Origin: an uncultured Mycoplasmatota bacterium
Lineage (GTDB): Bacteria; Bacillota_I; Bacilli_A; RF39; UBA660
Direction: 5' to 3'
NCBI GenBank assembly: GCA_900553765.1
Contig: USET01000071.1
Location: 1 to 5,079 of the forward strand
DNA length: 5,079 nt
Shown here: positions 1-5,079 of the stretch, piece by piece
Layout: each line of letters begins with the position of its first letter
Position numbering within the stretch: the stretch's first letter is position 1
The notes under the pieces: model-generated
Database searches by the model: none
What the model saw: only the letters and a program-made list of their open reading frames with translations
What the model was told of the DNA's origin: nothing
Translations under genes and position numbers: made by a program

Positions 1-412
1 ACACTTCTCCTGGGTAAATATTTTCGACAGAATATTGAATTTCCTTTGGGGATTTTTGATTTACCTCATCAATCCCTACAATTTCTTTTAATTCGACATT
101 AAAATTACTATCATTTTTTACAGTTACCGTATATTCTGCATAACTTCCTGGAACATCTAAATTAACATCAAAGTTAGCGGTTAATTTATCTTGTCCAACA
201 TTTGCACTATTTGTTGTCGCTTTATACACTTCTTTTTCTTTAATGCTAGAAATATACACGTTAAATTCTGCACTAATCTGCGATGTCCCACGAACATTTA
301 ACTGTGTCGCCAATAAAGCATAACTTATGCTAAAAACAAGCAAAGCCGACAACAATCCAATGATTGCCCATTGTTTATTTCCCTTTCTTTTTCCTCTCCG
401 CCATTTCATCAT
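1..412 (-). CDS. Exported or membrane-anchored protein with SipW/TasA-like N-terminus (3' end outside window)
   Basis: This is an open frame of 137 codons from ATG at 412 to the window edge with no stop, so the C-terminus is missing. A ribosome binding site (AGAGG, complement of 420-424) lies 7 bases before this ATG; a second ATG follows directly but is less well spaced. Residues 2-14 are strongly basic (KWRRGKRKGNK). Residues about 16-35 are hydrophobic (IIGLLSALLVFSISYALLA) and are followed by TQLNVRGTSQIS. This basic-hydrophobic-SYA pattern is like the signal peptides of TasA/camelysin-type proteins processed by SipW, but could also be an uncleaved anchor. The remainder (about 45-137) alternates polar and hydrophobic residues (FDVNLDVPGSYAEYTVTVKND), suggesting a secreted beta-sandwich domain. 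The specific function is not recognised. It starts 34 bases after tkt with no terminator between, so it is probably cotranscribed with tkt. Confidence 0.75.
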   Translation of the reverse strand, partial: MMKWRRGKRKGNKQWAIIGLLSALLVFSISYALLATQLNVRGTSQISAEFNVYISSIKEKEVYKATTNSANVGQDKLTANFDVNLDVPGSYAEYTVTVKNDSNFNVELKEIVGIDEVNQKSPKEIQYSVENIYPGEV

Positions 413-446
413 AATATTTCCTCTCGCCTATCATTCCGTTTTAATA

Positions 447-2432
447 TTAACGTAATAGTTTTCGAACTCTTCCATAAATCGTTTCTTCATCAAATCCTTT
501 TTCTTTTAAAACATCTTGTGGTGAACCACTCGCACCAAATTCATTTACAGTGATCAAATATTTTTCGTTATAGACAAACTGATGCCATCCAAACGATGAA
601 CCTGCCTCGATCACTACTTTTTTATATCCAATTGGTAGTACTTCCTCTTGATATTCTTTATCTTGTCGCAAGAAAAGTTCACGACTCGGCATACTTACAA
701 CACGACAGTCGATCTTCTCTTGTGCGAGACGTTCAGCAATTTTCATGGCCGTATGAACTTCCGTTCCTGTCGCTATGATAATTCCGTTTAACTTGTCTGC
801 TTCTTTTCTTATCACATAAGCGCCTCTTGCCACATTTGAAGCATTCGTCGTTGAAAGAACAGGCACTGACGTCTTTGAAATTACCAAAGAAACAGGCATA
901 TTTTGATTTAATATATAATTCCATGCACCGACAATTTCTCTTGCATCCGCTGGTCGGAACACTGTCATATTCGGTATAGAACGTAACATCGCAAGCTGTT
1001 CTATTGGTTGATGTGTAGGTCCATCACTACCGATCTCAATAGAATCATGCGTAAATATATAAGTAACAGGAAGTTTCATTAAAGCAGACATTCTCATTGC
1101 TGGTTTTAAATAATCCGCAAATGTCAAGAAAGTAGAACCAAAAGGTCTAAAATTAGAAAGCGCAAGCCCATTTAAAATAGCTGCCATACCGTGTTCGCGA
1201 ACTCCAAACCAGATATTTCTTCCATTATAATCCTTCTTACTAATATCTTTTTGCCCTAACAAATAGGCATTCGTCGATGAAGCAAGGTCCGCACTTCCAC
1301 CGATAAAATTAGGAACCAATTTTGCAATGTCTGTCATGATCGTTTGATTTGTGTTGCGTAATGGTTCTGCTTCGATAGAACGAAAATCCCATTCGTATTT
1401 AAGTAAATCGACTGAAATTGGTTTTCCGAAAATAAAATTAAATTCATCATCTTTTTCTATCGCTTTATCAGCAGTGAACTCACGATACTCACTAGCCCAC
1501 TCATCGTATTTTGCACGACTATGTGCAACGATCAATCTTTGAAACTCTGTTTGCAACGCACTAGAATAGCTAAACTCTTCGTTCGTTAAATTTAAACTTG
1601 CTTTCCATTGTGCGATATCTTCGTTGGATAATGGCTTTCCGTGAACTTTGTTTGTTCCTTCATCCAAAGATCCACGTCCAATTACAGTTCGAATTTCTAT
1701 AAAAGATGGTTTCCCAGATTCTTTTGCTTTTTCAATTGCTCGGCTAATTTCATGAACATCCTCTCCATCTTTTACAAATTCCGTATGCCATCCCATCGCA
1801 TGGAATCGTTCTCTGGTATTCTCAGTAAAAGTATGTTCCGTTCCACCATCTAAGCTAACCTGATTAGAATCGTATAAGACGATTAAATTATCGAGATTGT
1901 GACTTCCTGCAAAAGAACAAGCTTCGTAACTGACTCCTTCCATCAAGTCTCCGTCGCCACATAAAACATATACTCTATGGTCCAACATTTTTCTTGTTTG
2001 TTTCTTCTTTGCAAGTGGATGCAACTGATAACGAGTCTCTAAAATCTTCCCTCCTAAAGCCATTCCAACAGCACTTGCAATTCCCTGTCCCAGTGGTCCA
2101 GTAGACATTTCAACTCCTGATGTCAACCCATACTCAGGATGACCTGGCGTTTTAGAATGAATCTTTCGAAAAGACTTTAAATCATCGATTGTAAGTGGAT
2201 AACCTGCCATAAACATCGTCGCATAAAGAAGTGCAGATCCGTGCCCAGCACTCATCACAAAACGATCTCGATTGATCCATTGTGGATCATTTACGTTAAT
2301 ATTCAGATGATATGCAAACAGCGTGTATATAATAGGAGCCGCCCCAAGAACAATTCCGGGATGCCCACTTCTTGCTCGATGAATCATATCGATTCCTAAC
2401 GACTTTATATTACTAATGATATCCTTGTCCAT
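447..2432 (-). CDS. tkt: Transketolase
   Basis: Thiamine-diphosphate enzyme of the cytoplasmic non-oxidative pentose phosphate pathway; it transfers two-carbon ketol units between sugar phosphates (for example xylulose 5-phosphate to ribose 5-phosphate). The 661 residues are full family length. The N-terminal cofactor domain shows SGHPG (His24), AGHGS (His64), TPGHPE (His98), TGPLGQG (111-117), the metal/diphosphate motif GDGDLMEG (159-166) with YDSNQVSLDG (187-196), and His264. The central pyrimidine-binding domain shows GGSADL (378-383), the catalytic glutamate in VREHGM (Glu413), and HDSIEIGSDGPTHQP (462-476). The C-terminal domain includes ATGTEVH (554-560). Where enterobacterial enzymes have a phosphate-binding Arg in a Ser-Arg pair, this protein has Ser519-Lys520. 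The start ATG at 2430-2432 has AAAGGG 7 bases upstream. An extended -10 lies about 34 bases before the start, and read-through from the upstream small gene is also possible. Confidence 0.98.
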   Translation of the reverse strand: MDKDIISNIKSLGIDMIHRARSGHPGIVLGAAPIIYTLFAYHLNINVNDPQWINRDRFVMSAGHGSALLYATMFMAGYPLTIDDLKSFRKIHSKTPGHPEYGLTSGVEMSTGPLGQGIASAVGMALGGKILETRYQLHPLAKKKQTRKMLDHRVYVLCGDGDLMEGVSYEACSFAGSHNLDNLIVLYDSNQVSLDGGTEHTFTENTRERFHAMGWHTEFVKDGEDVHEISRAIEKAKESGKPSFIEIRTVIGRGSLDEGTNKVHGKPLSNEDIAQWKASLNLTNEEFSYSSALQTEFQRLIVAHSRAKYDEWASEYREFTADKAIEKDDEFNFIFGKPISVDLLKYEWDFRSIEAEPLRNTNQTIMTDIAKLVPNFIGGSADLASSTNAYLLGQKDISKKDYNGRNIWFGVREHGMAAILNGLALSNFRPFGSTFLTFADYLKPAMRMSALMKLPVTYIFTHDSIEIGSDGPTHQPIEQLAMLRSIPNMTVFRPADAREIVGAWNYILNQNMPVSLVISKTSVPVLSTTNASNVARGAYVIRKEADKLNGIIIATGTEVHTAMKIAERLAQEKIDCRVVSMPSRELFLRQDKEYQEEVLPIGYKKVVIEAGSSFGWHQFVYNEKYLITVNEFGASGSPQDVLKEKGFDEETIYGRVRKLLR

Positions 2433-2465
2433 ATGTCTACCCTTTCTATTTTTTACTCTCTTTTT

Positions 2466-2494
2466 ATTATAGCAAACTTCTAGACAAGAATAAA
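2466..2494 (-). promoter_or_regulatory. Extended -10 promoter of tkt
   Basis: On the minus strand a perfect TATAAT (complement of 2466-2471) is preceded by TG at the extended -10 position (TGCTATAAT). The hexamer 17 bases further upstream is only TTTATT (2489-2494), a poor -35, as is common for extended -10 promoters. Transcription would start near 2459, giving a leader of roughly 27 bases before tkt. No LexA-type operator overlaps this site, so it should supply tkt independently of the SOS response. The assignment is by motif only. Confidence 0.65.
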
Positions 2495-2497
2495 GTT

Positions 2498-2644
2498 TTA
2501 TTTTAAATTCATAGCAATATAACTATCTTGCGCCTGTTTTGTCGTATCCTCCATCTTTCTTGTTTGTACTCCATTCATATAAGTGATTCCTAAGATAAAA
2601 GCGACAAACCCTACCATTATTTTACTCTTTAACATTTCTTTCAT
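2498..2644 (-). CDS. 48-residue single-pass membrane protein, candidate SOS-induced division inhibitor (YneA/SosA-type by position)
   Basis: This is a short frame from ATG (2642-2644) to TAA (2498-2500). A good ribosome binding site (GAGAGGT, complement of about 2652-2658) precedes the ATG by 7 bases; the next ATG, codon 4, is too far from it. Residues 2-8 are basic (KEMLKSK), residues about 9-26 form one hydrophobic helix (IMVGFVAFILGITYMNGV), and residues 27-48 are polar (QTRKMEDTTKQAQDSYIAMNLK). This predicts N-in/C-out topology with a short extracellular tail. The gene lies divergent from lexA and upstream of tkt. Its promoter carries a perfect LexA operator, so it should be an SOS gene. 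In Bacillus yneA (LysM protein) and Staphylococcus sosA (small membrane protein) occupy the same place beside lexA and block division after DNA damage. This protein has no LysM domain and is shorter than both, so the functional call is inference from position and regulation. Confidence 0.75.
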   Translation of the reverse strand: MKEMLKSKIMVGFVAFILGITYMNGVQTRKMEDTTKQAQDSYIAMNLK

Positions 2645-2670
2645 CTTTACTACCTCTCTTTCGTACTTTC

Positions 2671-2699
2671 ATCTTACTACGAACAGTTGTTCGTGTCAA
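2671..2699 (-). promoter_or_regulatory. SOS promoter of the small membrane protein gene
   Basis: On the minus strand there is a perfect -35 TTGACA (complement of 2694-2699), a 17-base spacer, and a -10 of TAAGAT (complement of 2671-2676, 4 of 6 matches to TATAAT). The LexA operator at 2680-2693 starts at the first base after the -35 and fills 14 of the 17 spacer bases, so LexA binding should exclude RNA polymerase directly. An A-tract on the minus strand just upstream (2703-2709) may act as an UP element. The predicted start near 2664 leaves a leader of about 20 bases. Confidence 0.8.
2680..2693. promoter_or_regulatory. LexA operator (SOS box) 1, perfect consensus
   Basis: CGAACAGTTGTTCG matches the Gram-positive LexA/DinR consensus CGAAC-N4-GTTCG in all ten specified positions. 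It sits in the spacer of the minus-strand promoter, between -35 and -10, which predicts tight repression of the small membrane protein gene. Confidence 0.93.
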
Positions 2700-2702
2700 T
2701 AG

Positions 2703-2749
2703 TTTTTTTGTGAACAATTGTTCGTGTTTACGTTTTTTTTGTATTTTTT
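2703..2749. promoter_or_regulatory. Repeated T-tracts between the divergent promoters
   Basis: Three homopolymer T runs (2703-2709, 2733-2740 and 2744-2749) appear as A-tracts on the minus strand. The first directly abuts the minus-strand -35 and could serve as an UP element. Their centres are about 30 and 10 bases apart, close to whole helical turns, which is compatible with intrinsic DNA bending around operator 2. The motifs are visible; the role is inferred. Confidence 0.4.
2711..2724. promoter_or_regulatory. LexA operator (SOS box) 2
   Basis: TGAACAATTGTTCG differs from CGAAC-N4-GTTCG only in the first base. Its centre is 31 bases, about three helical turns, from operator 1, so both would face the same side of the DNA and could support cooperative binding upstream of the minus-strand promoter. 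Confidence 0.88.
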
Positions 2750-2755
2750 AAAACA

Positions 2756-2769
2756 GGAACATCTGTTCA
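2756..2769. promoter_or_regulatory. LexA operator (SOS box) 3
   Basis: GGAACATCTGTTCA keeps the inner GAAC-N4-GTTC core but has lost both outermost consensus bases. It lies just upstream of operator 4 and of the lexA -35, with centres 16 bases apart. It probably contributes to lexA autoregulation. Confidence 0.78.
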
Positions 2770-2771
2770 CG

Positions 2772-2785
2772 CAAACAATTGTTTG
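2772..2785. promoter_or_regulatory. LexA operator (SOS box) 4, degenerate but perfectly palindromic
   Basis: CAAACAATTGTTTG is a perfect 14-base palindrome with the consensus layout, but both half-sites carry the same G-to-A change (CAAAC for CGAAC). It overlaps the first three bases of the lexA -35, so it is positioned to autorepress lexA, probably with lower affinity than operators 1 and 2. Exact symmetry and position support a real site. Confidence 0.62.
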
Positions 2786-2811
2786 ACTTATACATTGAAA
2801 TATGTTATATT
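2783..2811 (+). promoter_or_regulatory. lexA promoter
   Basis: The -35 TTGACT (2783-2788) and -10 TATATT (2806-2811) are separated by exactly 17 bases. A TG at 2803-2804 gives an extended -10 (TGTTATATT). Operator 4 overlaps the -35 and operator 3 lies just upstream, the usual arrangement for LexA autoregulation. Transcription should begin near 2818, leaving a leader of only about 16 bases that consists mostly of the ribosome binding site AAAGGAGGT (2821-2829). Confidence 0.85.
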
Positions 2812-2833
2812 GTAAATATAAAAGGAGGTTGCT

Positions 2834-3451
2834 ATGAAAGGATTAACAAAAAGACAAGACGAAATTTTAACTTATATTAAAGAATATGTCGTAAGCAACG
2901 GATACCCACCAACAGTCAGAGAAATATGTGCTGCAATTGGTGTTTCATCCCCTGCAACAGTACATGCACACTTACAAAATCTTGAAAATAAAGGAATGAT
3001 CAAAAAGGAAGAAACGAAAAATAGAGCGATTGAATTATTAGTCGATAACGAATTTGCTCCAAAAGATGACATGGTAGTAGAAGTTCCTCTGCTCGGAAAA
3101 ATTACAGCAGGAAGCCCAATCGAAGCAATTGAACATCCCGATGAGTATTTTTCTCTTCCTGCCTATATGATTCCAAATAACAAAGAAGTATTCACTCTTA
3201 ACGTCAGTGGAGAAAGTATGATCAATGCTGGAATCTTCGACGGAGATATCATCGTAATCGAAAAAACAAATACAGCACGTAATGGTGAAATCGTGGCAGC
3301 AATGACAGCTGAAAATGAAGTGACTTTAAAACGTTTCTATAAAGAAGATGGTTACTTTCGATTACAACCTGAAAACGATACGATGGATCCGATTATTCTG
3401 GATCAAGTTACTATCCTAGGAAAAGCGATAGGACTATATAGAAAATTATAA
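2834..3451 (+). CDS. lexA: LexA repressor, SOS regulator and self-cleaving peptidase
   Basis: Transcriptional repressor of the DNA-damage response. RecA bound to single-stranded DNA stimulates LexA to cut itself, releasing SOS promoters. The 205 residues are normal length. The N-terminal winged helix-turn-helix (about 1-70) has the typical LTKRQDEILTYI start, the recognition region TVREICAAIGVSSPATVHAHL (about 27-47), and the wing K-R-A-I-E-like segment NRAIEL. The cleavage site is Ala92-Gly93 in KITAGSPIEA. The C-terminal S24 peptidase domain has the catalytic serine Ser128 in VSGESM and the catalytic lysine Lys166 in VTLKRFYK, so it appears self-cleavable. The start is fixed by AAAGGAGGT 4 bases before ATG 2834. 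Four LexA-type operators precede it, implying autoregulation, and it is divergent from a small membrane protein gene. A hairpin terminator begins at its stop codon. Confidence 0.98.
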   Translation: MKGLTKRQDEILTYIKEYVVSNGYPPTVREICAAIGVSSPATVHAHLQNLENKGMIKKEETKNRAIELLVDNEFAPKDDMVVEVPLLGKITAGSPIEAIEHPDEYFSLPAYMIPNNKEVFTLNVSGESMINAGIFDGDIIVIEKTNTARNGEIVAAMTAENEVTLKRFYKEDGYFRLQPENDTMDPIILDQVTILGKAIGLYRKL

Positions 3452-3480
3452 AAAGAGAATCGTAAAATGATTCTCTTTTT
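3450..3480. terminator. Bidirectional intrinsic terminator between lexA and the rhomboid gene
   Basis: AAAAAGAGAATC (3450-3461) pairs perfectly with GATTCTCTTTTT (3469-3480) around a 7-base loop. The T run at the right serves lexA on the plus strand, and the A run at the left becomes a T run for the minus-strand rhomboid gene. The stem starts inside the lexA stop codon and ends in the first base of the rhomboid stop codon, so one hairpin fills the 28-base convergent gap. Confidence 0.9.
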
Positions 3481-4640
3481 TATAGCCCTATAAATCCAGC
3501 ATAAATTACAAAGCCAAGAAAAATCGCTGTCAAAATCCAACCGTTGATCTTCTCAAATGTCGTTGATTTATATTTTACACCTAAAGCCATCGTAATAAGT
3601 GCTCCACCAATTAAACCACCGATATGAGCAGCGTTATCGACTCCGCCGACGAAAAATCCCATCAATAAGTTTAAAATAATAATTGGAATAATTTGAGATT
3701 TCATGACGCTTCCTAAATAAATACGATAGTGATATCCAAAATATAATAAAGATCCTAAAAGTCCGAACAGTGCTCCACTCGCACCAGCACTAACACCATC
3801 TGTAAAACAAATAGACAATAAACTTCCCGATAAAGCGCTAAACAAATAAACAATTAAAAATTTTGTTTTCCCTAAAAAGCTTTCGAGTTGTGGACCAATT
3901 ACATATAAAGAATACATATTAACAAATAAATGTAGAACACCAATATGTAAAAAGGCACAAGTAAACAAGCGGTAATACTCCCCTGCTCTTACTAAATCTC
4001 CATAATTTGCTCCAAAATTTAATAATGTAAATGGATCTTGGCTACCGTTTCCAAAAAGATACATACATATGAACACAAACATGTTAATTGCAATTAAAAG
4101 ATAAGTAATAACTGGCTTTTTCATGCGAAAGACTTGTTCTGCCCTCATCGCATCTTCCTCACTCTTTTTATTGATTTCACGCGTTAATTTAATAAATAAA
4201 TCCATTCCTTTTTCCGCATAAGTCGTTTTCTTAGTAATATTAGGGAAAGCCTCTAGCAAAAGAGGATGTTCATTTAAATCATCAATTTTCGTAAGTTGGA
4301 TACAAGTAACGTTGGCAATGCTGTTTTCTCCATTTTCAAACGATACATTTTCTCCCATGTTTAAGTAGAAAGAAAGTACATTCATATGCATCGTCATCAT
4401 TTTCTTTTTGATCTTTCCCAAGATGTTTTTCGTTTTAAACAAATCGAAATCTAACTGTTCTTTGTTGTGAATATATCCGGTATTGATTCGAACAATTCCG
4501 TAGCTAGCATCGATATTTTCTAACCAAATTTCATTTTTCGCTCCATGGAGAACGATCGGATTGTATCCTTGTTCTGTAATAAAATAATGTAGTAACTTCA
4601 TGACGAGTTCGTCATTTTTCTCTACTGTTACTTCTCCCAT
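3480..4640 (-). CDS. Rhomboid-family intramembrane serine protease with N-terminal cytosolic domain
   Basis: Predicted to cleave transmembrane segments of membrane proteins. The 386 residues comprise a soluble N-terminal domain (about 1-170) and a membrane part with about seven segments (roughly 177-197, 225-247, 261-279, 284-304, 314-332, 337-354, 366-384). Rhomboid signatures are complete: HIGVLHLFVNMYSL (HxxxxHxxxN; His232, His237, Asn241), the nucleophile in GASGALFG (Ser288), and the partner histidine in DNAAHIGGLIGG (His339). The N-terminal extension and 6+1 helix layout resemble Bacillus GluP/YqgP, but the C-terminal TPR region of that protein is absent: the chain ends right after the last helix. 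The substrate is unknown. The start ATG 4640 has a near-perfect AAAGGAGGT 7 bases upstream. It is the second gene of an operon after the pseudouridine synthase, 13 bases apart. Confidence 0.93.
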   Translation of the reverse strand: MGEVTVEKNDELVMKLLHYFITEQGYNPIVLHGAKNEIWLENIDASYGIVRINTGYIHNKEQLDFDLFKTKNILGKIKKKMMTMHMNVLSFYLNMGENVSFENGENSIANVTCIQLTKIDDLNEHPLLLEAFPNITKKTTYAEKGMDLFIKLTREINKKSEEDAMRAEQVFRMKKPVITYLLIAINMFVFICMYLFGNGSQDPFTLLNFGANYGDLVRAGEYYRLFTCAFLHIGVLHLFVNMYSLYVIGPQLESFLGKTKFLIVYLFSALSGSLLSICFTDGVSAGASGALFGLLGSLLYFGYHYRIYLGSVMKSQIIPIIILNLLMGFFVGGVDNAAHIGGLIGGALITMALGVKYKSTTFEKINGWILTAIFLGFVIYAGFIGL

Positions 4641-4646
4641 GAAAGC

Positions 4647-4656
4647 ACCTCCTTTA
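4647..4656 (-). promoter_or_regulatory. Ribosome binding site of the rhomboid gene, overlapping the upstream stop codon
   Basis: On the minus strand TAAAGGAGGT combines the TAA stop of the pseudouridine synthase gene with a strong Shine-Dalgarno sequence for the rhomboid gene, whose ATG follows 7 bases later on the template. This fixes the rhomboid start and suggests translational coupling. Confidence 0.85.
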
Positions 4657-5079
4657 ACTTTCTTCGAAATGTTTCAAAATATTCGTAAAACACTCTGGAA
4701 GTTCTGATTCGAATTCCATATATTCTCCTGTTTTCGGATGTCGAAATCCAAGTGCAGCTGCATGTAAACACTGTCCACTATCATCAAATTTTTTTCTTTT
4801 GCCATACACTGGATCGTTGACAACAGGATGACCTATATAATTCATATGCACACGAATTTGATGTGTTCTTCCCGTCTCTAATTGTAATTCGACCAGTGTT
4901 GCATCCTTATATCGTTTTAACACTTTAAAATGTGTAACTGCATCCTTGCTGTTTGTAGCAGTCACTGCCATTTTCTTTCGATCCTTTACGTCGCGTCCAA
5001 TTGGGGCATCGATTTCCCCTGTATCGTGAGGAATGACACCCCACACAAGAGCGATGTATTTTCGATATGTCGATTTTTC
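4654..5079 (-). CDS. RluA/RluD-family 23S rRNA pseudouridine synthase, YlyB-like (5' end outside window)
   Basis: This is the C-terminal 141 residues of an RNA uridine isomerase; the frame is open at the right edge, so the true start lies outside. The GTG at 5046 is internal: in-frame residues before it (STYRKYIALVWG) continue the conserved R-x-Y-x-A-L-V-x-G strand of the family. Further signatures are GEIDAPIGRDVKDRKKMAV, the RNA-binding and active-site element LETGRTHQIRVHMNYIGHP, NDPVYG, and LHAAALGFRHP near the C-terminus. The catalytic aspartate motif (GRLDxxTSG) would be upstream and is not visible. The text closely resembles Bacillus YlyB and Escherichia RluD, which modify 23S rRNA, but the exact target uridine cannot be set from this fragment. 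It is followed by the rhomboid gene with an overlapping stop/ribosome binding site. Confidence 0.93.
   Translation of the reverse strand, partial: EKSTYRKYIALVWGVIPHDTGEIDAPIGRDVKDRKKMAVTATNSKDAVTHFKVLKRYKDATLVELQLETGRTHQIRVHMNYIGHPVVNDPVYGKRKKFDDSGQCLHAAALGFRHPKTGEYMEFESELPECFTNILKHFEES

Noticed and set aside
371..553. Plus-strand open frame of 60 codons
   Set aside because: It lies antisense to the ends of the surface-protein and transketolase genes and has a low-complexity Phe/His/Ser-rich product and no convincing ribosome binding site.
596..778. Plus-strand open frame of 60 codons inside tkt
   Set aside because: It is antisense to the strongly conserved transketolase C-terminal region and has no family features or start signals.
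733..924. Minus-strand open frame of 63 codons inside tkt
   Set aside because: It is in another frame of the same strand as tkt; the composition is a shifted reading of conserved transketolase codons.
1351..1853. Two plus-strand open frames (1351-1542 and 1641-1853) inside tkt
   Set aside because: Both are antisense to intact transketolase sequence and lack ribosome binding sites or recognisable motifs.
2478..2490. Inverted repeat TTCT-AGACA-AGAA between the small gene and tkt, considered as a terminator
   Set aside because: The stem is only 4 AU-rich base pairs with no following T run on the minus strand, and it overlaps the spacer of the tkt promoter.
2633..2635. Second ATG (codon 4) of the small membrane protein as the true start
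   Set aside because: It would sit about 16 bases from the ribosome binding site, while the first ATG is spaced normally at about 7 bases.
2872..3072. Minus-strand open frame of 66 codons inside lexA
   Set aside because: It is antisense to the LexA DNA-binding domain, and no promoter or ribosome binding site was seen.
5044..5046. GTG considered as the start of the pseudouridine synthase
   Set aside because: The frame stays open upstream to the window edge, and the residues before it continue a conserved family strand, so the GTG is an internal valine.

Overview
The window looks like an AT-rich, Gram-positive (Firmicutes/Bacilli-type) chromosome. Evidence: strong AGGAGG-type ribosome binding sites, sigma-A-like promoters, a Gram-positive LexA with CGAAC-N4-GTTCG operators, and a transketolase whose N-terminus (SGHPGIVLGAAPIIYTLF) resembles, from memory, those of Mollicutes, Erysipelotrichia and lactic acid bacteria. 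A gut or environmental Bacilli lineage close to Erysipelotrichia/Mollicutes fits best, but the species cannot be named from sequence alone.

Layout, left to right. (1) 1-412, minus strand: the N-terminal 137 residues of an unidentified exported or membrane-anchored protein with a SipW/TasA-like N-terminal segment; it runs off the window. (2) 447-2432, minus: a complete transketolase (tkt). (3) 2498-2644, minus: a 48-residue single-pass membrane protein, too short for usual gene calling, with its own promoter and ribosome binding site. (4) 2645-2833: a divergent regulatory region with four LexA-type operators, a minus-strand promoter carrying a perfect operator in its spacer, and a plus-strand lexA promoter whose -35 is overlapped by another operator. 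(5) 2834-3451, plus: complete lexA. (6) 3450-3480: a bidirectional terminator between convergent genes. (7) 3480-4640, minus: a rhomboid intramembrane protease with a cytosolic N-terminal domain. (8) 4654-5079, minus: the C-terminal part of an RluD/YlyB-type pseudouridine synthase, overlapping the rhomboid ribosome binding site.

The most interesting part is the SOS module. LexA should repress itself and the divergent 48-residue membrane protein. The arrangement lexA <-> small membrane protein -> tkt matches the Bacillus lexA/yneA/tkt and Staphylococcus lexA/sosA neighbourhoods, in which the small protein is an SOS-induced cell-division inhibitor. The protein here is smaller than either and has no LysM domain. 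It is proposed, by position and regulation and not by homology, as a minimal member of that functional class. No terminator is visible between it and tkt, or between tkt and the partial surface-protein gene, so DNA damage could also raise transcription of those genes.

The right-hand genes (pseudouridine synthase, rhomboid) form a separate, tightly packed minus-strand operon. No rRNA, tRNA, CRISPR array, insertion sequence or riboswitch was seen. The only gene-free stretch, 2645-2833, is under 200 bases and is taken up by the promoters and operators.
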